Below, piece after piece: positions 9,885 to 20,169 of a DNA stretch of 64,000 nt. The translations under genes were made by a program, and so were the position numbers. Within the stretch, counting starts at the first letter, position 1. Each line of letters opens with the position of its first letter. The stretch is from Desarmillaria ectypa (Eukaryota > Basidiomycota > Agaricomycetes > Agaricales > Physalacriaceae): positions 362,635-426,634 of the forward strand of contig JAUDYN010000014.1 in NCBI GenBank assembly GCA_030407005.1. Reading direction: 5' to 3'. The notes below the pieces were generated by a model, which did no database searches, was not told the origin of the DNA, and saw only the letters and a list, made by a program, of their open reading frames with translations.

Positions 9885-10267
9885 GTGGTTATATGGAAGA
9901 GGGATGACCCGGATTTCAAGTCGGAAAAACAAATCACGCAGTTCCGTAAAACAAATATAGCAACACATATATCCTTGTTGATAGCCAATTTCCGACCATT
10001 ACTGAGACATTCGCTGATGAACGTGAAATCAGGAAGCCAACCGAGTTCAAGTTGCAAGTCCAGCACTTCGACAAAATTCTGTGAAACCAAGGCGGGCTCC
10101 GTGAAAATGTTTTCCCTCCGATATTTCGTAACGCGAGGTAGTTTGAATATGAAATAGGGAGGGTCCATATTTAGTATTCGGAGGGCCAAGTCGAGTCTCA
10201 TGGTAGTTCCATGTGAACAGCCGCTATTCCTGGATTTTTTTCGCAGAAGGAAGCGCCAAATCATCAA
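9878..10267 (-). CDS. Hypothetical protein, 129 codons
   Basis: Open minus-strand frame starting MMIWRFLLRKK. Its middle part (LDLALRILNMDPPYFIFKL) is conserved in the related copy at 28892-29000, where an in-frame stop interrupts it. The solo LTR at 28688 sits in the copy exactly where this frame continues, so the copy is disrupted and this one is not. No domain recognised; no intron or promoter evidence. It overlaps the 5' part of the repeated unit on the opposite strand. Confidence 0.3.
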   Translation of the reverse strand: MMIWRFLLRKKSRNSGCSHGTTMRLDLALRILNMDPPYFIFKLPRVTKYRRENIFTEPALVSQNFVEVLDLQLELGWLPDFTFISECLSNGRKLAINKDICVAIFVLRNCVICFSDLKSGSSLFHITTV

Positions 10268-10697
10268 TGTCTTGCTTGTTGCACTCTCTCCCTGTTTTCT
10301 ACTGATATCAACTACGATGGTTCGAAGTCGGTTAGCCTATTACTAGGGCGCGGATGACGACCTTGGTTTACACGATTACAGAGACTCTATCCGTATGTAC
10401 ATTTCAACACGAAGTACGGTCTATGCTGTACACCACCCTCTGGAGTCTGTAAGCGATTACATCTCTATACCTGTTACTGCTGATTCACTTCAACTTCAAA
10501 TGCGTAGACCATGGCCAATCCTATCCTCTGCCTCTCCTTGGTCATCAATTAGGGCCTATCAAAATGCTTGCATCTGCGGTAAACTTTCTGCGAAAACAAC
10601 CGAGGGTTTTGTTGGCAGGAATGGTATATCTTCGACCATCGCTAACTAACCTGCCATAAGTCCTTCTCACCGAGGAAGAGCCGGTGCAGCGCAGAAA
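10140..10697 (+). repeat. Subtelomeric repeated unit, short copy, with gene remnant
   Basis: Matches 28892-29125 and then 30165-30532 in the same orientation, so about 1.05 kb present in the longer copy is missing here, between GGCGCGGATGACG and CCTTGGTTTACACG near 10352. Shared landmarks are GAAATAGGGAGGG, TTACTAGGG, ACCCTCTGGAGTCTGTAA, CTTCAACTTCAAATGCGTAG and ACAACCGAGGGT. In the coding part this copy has compensating one-base indels and an altered splice acceptor relative to the longer copy, so it looks like a pseudogene. Confidence 0.75.
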
Positions 10698-11323
10698 TCT
10701 GACCCACATTCATGGATTTGCGAGCACCAATTGAGTTCTTCCTTCAACTTGGCTTTCCCAGGGACTGAGCTCACTGCCACCTCCTAGAGCCGTTCATCGC
10801 AAGGATGATTTGTATTCCACGTGGCGCTTAACGCAATTCTAGTGAAGACACAGGTCAACCATCCTTCCTGTTAAGATTTGCAAACCTAGGGATAACGCTC
10901 CGATATCTTTACATATTATTCAATTGTTGTTTTTGGTGTAGCAAGGTGTCTTTATTTCCTGTTTCTCGTTCTACGTAGGCTCAATCTCCATCAGACTTGG
11001 CGACTCGACACTCTAAAATCGCGTATTTTGCTTACGCACCTCATAAAGTAGATGCCGAACACAGGCCTGACGCACGCGTTACCTAAAGTCACATCCACGT
11101 CGGAAAATGAACTCCATGCAGTCTTCGATTGTGAGTGGCATACCCATATGAGCCGGAATGTTGGACACATCACGACTAATTTAAGCAAAGGTTCACAAGA
11201 CTTGCCACCCGCAGCAGACCTTACCAAAAGAGTGCGAGATATTCACACATCGTATCGTTCTGTCTTCCTTTAGTTGGTATTAATATGTTCCCAAGATGAC
11301 CACCGAAATAAAAATGCTTGCTT
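10698..11323. other. No gene recognised
   Basis: Short open frames on both strands (for example 11227-10991 minus, 78 codons) have no recognisable domain. The sequence has normal CpG density. Confidence 0.4.
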
Positions 11324-11442
11324 ATGTGACAGAAGCGACACACTGTGATCTAAATACGTCATACATGATGATGTGGAGGTTTTTGTCAGGTTCTGTGAAC
11401 TTTGCTCCAGTCTTCGTAAAAATAAGTACACCGTCTTCAAGC
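11324..11442. repeat. Short repeated segment, copy 2 (partner at 9772-9884)
   Basis: Direct repeat of 9772-9884. On the minus strand it reads TKTGAKFTEPDKNLHIIMYD, an uninterrupted version of the peptide seen in copy 1. Confidence 0.7.
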
Positions 11443-11887
11443 GATAGTTTTGTTCTGAAGCCGGTGGTGGAGATCTGACAGTCTCCGGCTGAGTTAACTA
11501 TGCATAATTCACCTAATATTAACGCCCCTCCGTTGTCAGCATTATGCCCGCCGTTGTCGGTTATAGCGGACAGTTGAGAGGCAGCATCTTCATTGACCTT
11601 GTGCCTAAGTCGCTTCTAGTTTGCTACGGAATCTCCATTTGACCTGCAGATGATTGTGGATGGGGCCAGACGCAGTGGAGTCAATGTCGGTAGAAGTTAC
11701 CGGGACAACGTATTTTTACCTGTGAACACATAGAAATATGCAATACTTTTTTCACGGAGGTTTTTTTTCCGACAAGCCCTAAAAATATATTTAATCGTTC
11801 ACCATTTTCTAAAAAACTTTGATAAATAGGATTATATTTATCTATAAGTAATGTTTTCGAAACATCTTTATTGAACTTTTATCCCTC
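11443..11887 (+). promoter_or_regulatory. Upstream region of the P450 gene
   Basis: No gene seen. The last 130 bp are AT-rich, with TAAAAATATATTTAAT and GATTATATTTATCTATAAG within 60 bp of the P450 start, plausible core promoter sequence. No specific operator recognised. Confidence 0.35.
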
Positions 11888-14547
11888 ATGGCAATCGTTC
11901 AATTATCACCTGCAGCTATCTTCGGCCTTCGTTCTTCTCCTCTCATTATCTTCCCATTTTCTGTATTCTGGGTCCTTCGTCATATACTCTGGGAGAAGCT
12001 TGACTTAGTGTCCCATCAATGGGTTATCTTTGTAGCACCTTGGGTCGTGCCGTTGTTTGTCGCTCTTGGTCGCAATTACTTCGCAACTAGGGCCATAGGC
12101 AAGCATGCCGCTGAACAGGGTGCCATCATCCCGCCTATTGTGCAAGAAAACAGAATCTCTGTCTCACGGCGCCTAATGGACAGCTTCGCAATAGGGTGCC
12201 CTGGTATGTCGCTCCTACTCCCCATTAAAAACACCTAATAACTCCTGTATTCCATGCTAGTTGACGCTTTTGACAAATGGAATGAGAAGTATGGGTATAC
12301 CTATTCGTTTACCTCTCTTTCGGACAAAGGAGTGAGTAAAGTCATGGAGAAGTCCTTCGATATGTACCGATGATGGTACCTAGATCGTTACAACGGAACC
12401 CGAGCACCTCAAGGTGGGTGATCATATGTGCTAACGGACTCCTCATAATACGACAACTTATTCTCCATACAGGCTATCCTAGCGACGCAACACCGTGATT
12501 TCCCCAAAGGTATGCTTCAGTGTATCTCTGTTTCGGTGTTAGGTCACGGAAAAAATCACCAGGGTCAGAGTTTTTTACTATTACGAAATCGTTTATGGGT
12601 ACTGGTATTTTCAATTCGGACGGTAAGAGCGTTATATTTAATTTTCAGAGATGTAAATACTCAATAATGCACATAGGTGATGTCTGGAAGTGAGCGTCCT
12701 GAGTGGGCCTGAACGGGTTGAGCACTGAACATCCTACTAGATTCCATCGAGCGATGGCAAGACCTCTCTTTAACAAAGAACGTGTTTCCGACCTAGACAT
12801 CTTTGAGAGACACGCCAACAATGCCATCGTCCAAATTGAGAAAAGACTTCGTGAAGGATATCCCGTTGATCTACAGGTAATGAATTTTCTCACACGTATA
12901 CTTTTATTAACGACAGAACACTTAGGATGCTGCCGCTCGTTTCACAATAGATACTGCTACTGAATATCTCTTCGGAAAGGCTGTCGGCTCGACGTCTGCG
13001 CAGTTCCCTTACCCGCCAGGATCTCGGCAGGAGAGTCGTCTCCCAATGGATATCCATCCGTCAGATAGCTTCGTTACAGCATCTGTACTAGCACAAAAAC
13101 AACTTCAACTTCGTCTTCTGATGGGACAATACTGGCCGCTTCGCGAAGTATGGATTGACAGATTAATACCCTTTCGCAAAGTGGTTAATGATTTTTTTGA
13201 ACCCATTCTTGTGGACGCGCTCAATAGAAAGAACAGGGACATGAGTGCAGCTCCCAATGCTGAGAAGGGCGGAAAGGAGCTCGTGTCCTTGCTCGAGCGG
13301 CTGGTGCAGAGTACGGATGGTAAGCATCTTTTGTATCGAGAGTATTAATCGATCTTAATTCTTGTTTGCTCTAGACAAGACTACCATTCAGGATGGCCTG
13401 GTTGGGCTTTTGGTTGCCGGGAGAGACACTGTAAGCTTTCAGCGTGGCATGATACAATTCAGGAAGATTTACCTGGCTGAACGGATAGACTTCTTCCCTG
13501 ATCACATTTGCGCTATATATGATTTCCGAGCATCCGACAATGGTTTCTCGCCTACGCTCTGAGATTCTTGAAAAAGTGGGTACTAGACGGCCGACGAATG
13601 AAGACATTTGTGACATGAAGTTTCTACGCGCCTTTCTTAACGGTGAGCGAGGACTAGCCTGCGATGTTCATATTCTGCAAGGTACTAATATTGGTCTTCT
13701 GTCATCAGAGACTTTACGGCTGTATCCACCTGTGTACGTGTTCTCTGAGCTGTGACTCAGAAGAATTGTATTAATATACATCTACCTTCTATAGCCACGC
13801 AAATCTTCGGTAGGGTTACAATGCCGTTTGTAGTGCCTGCTCTTAACATATCCATTCGTCAGCACGGCCGGGGTAGCGACCACTCTTCCGAACAAGGGAG
13901 GTGCACCTTATTATGTCCCAGAGGGTACGAGGTAATTGTAATTTTAAGTTAATTTTGAAGAGGAGTTCTAATTATCCGTTGTAGGGTGTTCTTTATGTCC
14001 TTCCTCTTGCATAGACGCACAGATCTATGGGGACCAGATGGTATGAGTCACTTCTCATGAGAATTGCATTGCGCTAAATCTGCATTCTTAACGATAGCCC
14101 TCGAATTTGATCCAGAACGTTTCCTCGACGACCGTCTAGGCAAGTATCTGACCCCAAATCCGTCTATATTCCTCCCCTTCGGCACAGGCCCAAGAGTTTG
14201 CCTCGGCCAACAGGTATGAATATCCCCGAAGTATATAAACTGAATTCTCAAAGGGGATTGTTCTCCAGTTCGCTTACAATGAAGCATCGTACTTCCTCAT
14301 TCGGCTCCTCCAGACGTATTCGTCTTTTACTCTGGCTGCAGATGTACAGGCCGCGAAGAGCGTCATGCCAAAGAGCTCTCCCTCAGCATCTCCAGGAGTT
14401 ATGGGAAAGGATAGTATTGCCTTTACGCCGTTCATCGCGACATTGGGTGCAAAGGTACGACTGAAGTCTATGTAATCTTGCACTATGACTCATCTTTCCT
14501 TCGCACAGGGTGGTCTATGGTTGAGGTTGGAAGCAGAGGTCATGTAA
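11888..14547 (+). CDS. Cytochrome P450, CYP63-like, about 12 exons, apparently intact
   Basis: A membrane-bound haem-thiolate monooxygenase that probably oxidises hydrophobic substrates with electrons from P450 reductase at the ER. The N-terminus has two hydrophobic stretches (residues about 10-33 and 44-62). Landmarks in order: [15 protein letters not shown] (B region); [19 protein letters not shown] and ARPLF (C helix, WxxxR type); [22 protein letters not shown] followed by TSSLITF across an intron (I helix); ETLRLYPPV (ExxR, split by an intron); [25 protein letters not shown] with the haem Cys near 14195; a C-terminal [12 protein letters not shown] and a stop at 14545-14547. Introns are mostly 50-90 nt, and one exon is only 15 nt (13795-13809, HANLR). 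All joins I tried keep frame without stops. CYP63-type genes are common in Agaricomycetes; the substrate cannot be inferred. Confidence 0.9.
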
Positions 14548-16135
14548 GACGTGTTAAACTGCGGATTCTCTATGAAGGAGGAAATTTGAAGGTAAGGGAC
14601 TCTTGGTTATTATGTTGTGTATTAAAGTCGATTCTGTAAAGGATATGATTTCTCCAAGGACGCTTAGCTACGTTATTTTTTGATTCATGTTTACCTATGC
14701 CAGCCGCAATTATTGCGATCCTCATGAACCAATCGTGAATATGGAATAAACTGTAGTTAGGCCACTTATCTTCGTACGGGTCGTTGAGTTTGGTTTATGC
14801 AATTTACGGCTGGTGCAATACCGAAGGCCGGCCTGTTCTGTTCTCACCCAGCCCGCGCCGGTCCGGCAGTGCCTCCGCGTGTTGATTTCTGCTGTCTACT
14901 ACCAGCACAGTGATAGACGCCCTTCCGTAGGAAACCGGTGGTTCCTCGAAGGCAACATGTTCATCGGTTCAATTCATAGTGGGCCTTCTGTGGAAGGACT
15001 GAATTATGATGTATAACGTCTTCAACCTCCTAAAAATGACGAAAACGGATGGCACGATTCCCTTAGCTGAGTCGGATAAGTTAAGCCCCTTTTGCTGTAT
15101 TCAATGAAACTCCTGCGACTTCATCTCCATCTTCTGTGGATTTAACGCTGCTGGTCATTGGGATGAAGGCATATACAGTACCCTTCAACTCGAAGATTGA
15201 AGCTTGAAGAGGGGTTCATTTCCCCTTTCTCGCTGTATATGGGCTCAATATGTACCAGCAGCATTACGGTTCTTTATCTTTAGTCAGCAGTAAGTATTTC
15301 ATCGTTTCACATGTCTATATTCCCAACTTTAGTTGGTCTGAATTTGGTTATCTAAAGCCAAGATCTCATGACCATGGAATAAGTTCATTACGCCACCTGC
15401 AAGAAACGAAATATCGCTGTGGGTTGGCCCGTTGTTCGTCTCGACCTGGCGTTAGTCGGAAACATTCGTGTAGGTCGTGCCTATGTAGCAACTCAAAGAC
15501 TCCTGTCACCGAAGCGAAGCTGTCCGTGCGGGACCTACACATTTCTTTTAGATTTCATTGGTGGTAATAATATTAGCTGCGTATTTACTTGCCACGGACA
15601 CTAGGTCATGCAACTCCCTTCTATAAGGAGTTCGGTCCGTGAGTATATTCCAGAACTGATGAAATCACGTTCCCCTGCACCAAAAGCTTTTAACCACGCT
15701 GTCTCTGTGTATACGTAAAATTACTATCTGACTTTTTCTCCCGCATAATATCCATTCGTAGGTCCTCTCTTGCCTTCCCCACGTTCTCTCTCAGGATGAG
15801 TTGATAGGATCAGGCCTATATAGCATGTACCAACGGCGATCTTCATCTTTATGCATTTTGGGTATTCACCTTCCACAGTTCCACTATGGTTTTCAGTCAA
15901 TACATTTTGAGCAGTACAGTACCCAGTACCTTCTACCCATGTTACTTATCCTTTTTGGCGAATCAGAAAAGCTTCACTTTGAGTTCGCGTCGTTTACGGT
16001 TCCCCAAAACACGTGGGCGAACAGGCGCTGACGGTCCGAGCTGGGCCTGAACAGAAGCGGAGAACAGTGTATGTCCTACCCCAATGTTTGTTTGACGCGT
16101 TTTCCTTTCTCAATCATTATCATCTCTTCCTTTCA
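14548..16135. other. No gene recognised between the P450 and the Argonaute remnant
   Basis: Several short open frames exist (for example 15250-15567, 105 codons) but none shows a domain. The sequence has normal base composition and no obvious repeat. The last 150 bp before 16136 are pyrimidine-rich (TTTTCCTTTCTC and similar), which could be the old Argonaute leader. Confidence 0.4.
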
Positions 16136-17697
16136 ATGCCTCCAAAAGCATCCCAAGCCAGTTCCCGTTCTTCCGGGCCCGCGATTCCCGGGATGCGTGG
16201 CGGTGCACCTCAGGCTCGCCTCCAAGTCAGTCCAGCTCTCGGCAGTGGCGACCATATCATAACCATCGGGGTCAAACGAACAGCGTTTGGTGATGCCGGT
16301 AAGATGGTCAAGATCAAGATCAATGCCTTTTCTACTACGGTTCCCGATTGTGAAATTTACCAGTACGATGGTGAGTTTCGCGTTCTTCGTTCTTCATTGT
16401 TCAATTGATGGTGATCTCTTGTGATAGTCGGTATGTCGATTTTTTGCTTTTACCCTTCAAAGTCGTGGCATAAGCTTGATACTCTAGTCGTCTCATCTGA
16501 CAAAACGGTAACCCTACCGGCTCGTTTTAACATGGAACTGTTCGAGCTCCTCCAGACAGACGTAGCGCCTGATGTATTTAAGCCTCGCGCTGTTTATGAT
16601 GGACGCAAGATTGCGTTTACGGTCAAGAAGCTTTCAGTTAACGAGTGCCGTTCTATTGAGGTGCGACGTCGATGCCTGGAGTGTGCAACCAGTGGCTAAA
16701 GTAATTGTTATAGTTCAAGGTTCTGTACGGAGACAAACCGGCAGAGCCAAATGCAACCGCACCATAGGTATCCAAGATCAAGCTAACGGAGGCTGCAGTC
16801 GTCAACGCACAGTGCAATACCTCGCCTCTATGTCTTCCTCATCATTCAATTTACTGCGTGCATAGGCTACTAGAACTATTTATTGCAGGCAGCCGATCGC
16901 AGGAGAACAGTGTCCTGGCGGCGATCACGGTGCGCTTCTTAGTTTCACACTCGCTTTGACTGTGAGTGGATCAACAATTTCCTTTCACGTAGGCTTTGAA
17001 CGTCGTTGTTGTTGGAATTTGAGCACAAGGAGGGGGGGCAAAGACGCAACTCGTTTAGCCTATGTACGTAGACGTGAAGGTAAACAGTGAAAAAGAAGAA
17101 AGGAAGTGGAAATGGTAATGAAAGGTACCGCCGGGTACAATCGATGTGAGTAGCCGATCCCAACGACTCGTACAGCCACATACTACAATAGTTGTACGCA
17201 TGGAACCGTCCCTCAACCACCCATTCAACATACGGCGATTCTTTACCAGCTCCGATATCGCTAACGTTGGACTCGGCATCAAGCTCTGGTGTGGATACTT
17301 CTAGTCAGAGTGACCTACTAATAATTCAATGTTCATCAACATCGACATCTCAACGGGAGCCATGCATATGCCTGGGAAGCTCACCGATGTCCTTTTCTAG
17401 ATGTTCGGTAGGAGGAACACGGCATTCAACGTGAGGGCATTCGTTCCGGGTCCGGGGCTGACGCCGAGCGATATACGAAAGCTGGGTCGGAAGATTACTG
17501 GTGTGCACGTCACCGTGAGAGTACCTGGGCGACATGACATCAAAAGAACCGTGAAAAAACTGGCGCTCGAGGGAGAGCGTGCCATACGGTTTATGTCCCC
17601 CAAGGACGGCCCGACAAATGTCGTGGACCATCTCTCGAGGACGTATAATGCGCGGTTACAGTACCCGGACTTTATTTGCGCTGATGTGAGGCATTAA
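16136..17697 (+). pseudogene. Argonaute (QDE-2-like) N-domain to PAZ, with stops; MID and PIWI missing
   Basis: Argonautes bind small RNAs in RNA interference. The start MPPKASQASSRSSG leads to a GVKRTAFGDAGKMVKIKIN block; after an intron, VTLPARFNMELFELLQTDVA and VYDGRKIAFTVKKL follow (N-domain). Next come KIKLTEAAVVNAQ, QENSVLAAIT, then RMEPSLNHPFNIRRFFTSSD and GLGIKLWCGYF (linker 1), then FINIDISTGAMHMPGKLTDV and a PAZ-like tail to YPDFICADV. In-frame stops: TAG 16765-16767, TAG 17302-17304 (where GYFQ is expected), TGA 17311-17313, TAG 17398-17400. About 170 bp at 17014-17190 interrupts the NVVV/RMEP junction without good splice sites. Nothing resembling MID or PIWI follows, so the slicer domain is absent. 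A decayed or truncated copy; the working Argonautes must lie elsewhere. Confidence 0.85.
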
Positions 17698-18739
17698 TAA
17701 TGTTTGACTGTCAGCTTAAGCATTTACCCATGGGTAGGTCGGGAACGCTATCGAAAAGTCCAACTCGATACCACCCAAACCAAACCAACATACAATTCTT
17801 AAGTACTTGTCTCCAGTTGGTCTTTCCGTACTCACAAGTTTATTGTCGCATAGACTGCTCAAACCCTGATATCTCAGACCTGTAGTACCGCTGCCTGCAG
17901 CTGATCTTCTTAAGTCAACCTTTCAGACTAGGTTCGACGTCGAGTGACATGTTTTTTCTTGTTTCGTATGCAGGTGCTCTTGCCAGGGTGCCGAGTGCAA
18001 GTGCAGCAGTTGCAAGCATTAGAGGATATGAAGTTTAACCTCCAGGCTTCCGGTGTGGAGCTATTCATTCTGTCATTCATTTCATATGTCTCTTGCATAA
18101 TGCTAAGCAAAATTGTCGAATTTATTAGTCTTCTACCGAGTGAATTGTAAGGCCGTGTGATTGTAAAGAAGGTGAGACAACATACCAACATGGCATTCGG
18201 GATGTCTGTGGTTCGTCGGTGTCATGATCGATTTTGAAGATATTATGAAAGAGTCATGGACTCAGAGAAATTTTGGAGAAATTGTTCACAATATGCTATA
18301 TAGAAACAAATCCAATATATCTTAATTGTGGAATGCCATGACTTAACGGTATGCTATTCCATACTGGAGATCCATTCCTTTTTGGGGTTCTCACAACGGT
18401 CACGACGATAGTATTCAATCCTCGATGTCAACATTGAATAAATGTCTATTTGAACTTTGCACATCAAACTTTCCATTTTTTGTTCTCCCTGAGGGAATCG
18501 AGAATACTGATACTTAATCGAGACACCAGCAGTAGCTATGGGCGAGCACATTAATTCTTGCCTTTCTCATATGTTCAATACTTACTCGCATTACTAGATG
18601 TAACATGTTTCGCACAAACACGCATGATATCATTGCATTTTAGTACAGTACCGACGAACAGTATGGGGATGAAGACTTGGAGAATCTATGGCCGCGGTTA
18701 TACAAGCCCCTACATACAATGCAAGGCGCCTGCAAGTCT
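17698..18739. other. No gene recognised downstream of the Argonaute remnant
   Basis: I searched this stretch for MID/PIWI signatures and saw none. Open frames such as 17944-18150 (68 codons) are unassigned. AT-rich around 18230-18330. Confidence 0.4.
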
Positions 18740-20169
18740 ATGAATTGTAATTCCTTTACAAGAGCATCCCGCATCCAGTTTCGCCGAATCTGGTACTCGC
18801 TCTGAAATCCTGACAACCAACGAAGATACCCGCCAAGACCAGGGCCCTATGTATGGAGGATTTCAGAGATGATGGACTGCGACCAGCCTGAGGGCGTTTG
18901 GGTTGTTACCTCGGTTGCGCAAACGATCCGTTCGGCGAAGAGAGGTACAATCCGAGACGGTTCCCGGGAGCCATCGATTTACTGAAAGTGTCGAGACGAA
19001 TACCACGGCCTTGGATGTCGATGCTTAAAAAGGTTTTGACAAACGAATCCAATAATACCGCTTCGTCGTAGGGAAGCGGAGGTGCCGCGTCATCATTAGC
19101 GTCACCAGGAAACCTGTGAGTATCAAATTGGAGAATATAGTACGGATCGTCTTCCACGATGATAATGTCCGTTCAAACACTGATGAAGAAAGGGAAGATA
19201 TTTGCGAAGGAAGAACGCGTCATATTTTACACAAATATCATATATTCCCTGCTTACGAGCGATGGGGATTGTACATCTAGTAAGGTTCTACCCTGTGGGG
19301 ATCACGCTTTTAATTATCAGAATCAAACAAAGGTCAGCAGATTATGACTCGCTACAAAACGTGTGGCCGTTTCACGCCGGGGTGGGAGGTATCCCATTCC
19401 CGGAGGGTAGTTTCCAACACGTCAGCAGGTAGCCCGTTCGCATCCATCTCGACTGTCATAATTGTCCAGTGGTGACGATAGAGGAGAGTAGGTGCGTACG
19501 TGGAACACCCTTGCATCCCATCGCCTGAGTAGAAGGAAACGTATATTCTTCGAGGAAGATGTATTCACAAGGCTCACTACGTCCACATTGTTTAACCCGA
19601 GTTAAGAATCAGATACAATTGCTCTCACCAGGTTGGCGACTTTTCTCCAATCATCCGTGCTTTCGTCGTTCATTAAGACATTGTAATTTCTATGTGCCGG
19701 TTGATAGATGATGCGGACAAAGTCGGACATATTGGAGTAGCCATGGAAGACCAGCAGTGGGTGCTATCGACGACCGTTAATTGAGAGGACTTCGTAAAGA
19801 AACATTTCAAACGTACTGTATTGCAAGCCAGTGGCGAAATCGACGACCTGTCCATTGACCCTACCATTCATTTGAACGTTAAAACGTAAAAGCTCCGATC
19901 CCGACCCGAATTTATTTGAGAGAAGATAGATGCCGGGAGAATACACCTCGGCTTCGATATTGGCGAAAGGAAAGAGTCGGATGTGGGAGGCCTCCAGCTA
20001 AATTGACCGTGCCATCGACGCACACGTACTTCATAAGACTTGACGCAGACGTACAATACTTAAATCGGGATAGGCAATGGAGCGAAGAATAGAATACTCA
20101 CTTTTCAAGGTACTTGGAGTCAGCCGCCGCAACGGGGCTCAAACGGTAGCTCAAATCAATAGCGTCCAT
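18740..20169 (-). pseudogene. PLP-dependent aminotransferase (class I, aromatic/Aro8-like), broken
   Basis: Fold-type I aminotransferase acting on amino acids with pyridoxal phosphate. Reading down from the ATG at 20169: MDAIDLSYRLSP; GTVNLAGGLPHPT; after a frameshift, LFPFANIEAEVYSPGIYLL; QVVDFATGLQYST; FVRIIYQPAHRNYNV; EMDANGLPADVLETTLREWD; VIPTG, stop, NLTR (the GQNPTG motif with CAG changed to TAG at 19288-19290); IARKQGIYDICVKYD; VEDDPYYILQF; LDTFSKSMAPGNRLG, whose Lys would hold PLP; VTTQTPSGWSQSIISEILHT, then a stop at 18847-18849 where Trp is usual; then GYLRWLSGFQSEYQIRRNWM. The C-terminus fades after about 18750. At least two stops and one frameshift make the gene non-functional, though the catalytic motifs remain. 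Confidence 0.85.

Noticed and set aside
15250..15567. 105-codon frame between the P450 and Argonaute
   Set aside because: No domain, no splice support, and an alternative frame is equally open; likely chance.
16371..16490. Three-base micro-exon in the Argonaute remnant
   Set aside because: A single longer intron from GTGAGT to CTCTAG keeps the frame equally well and is simpler.
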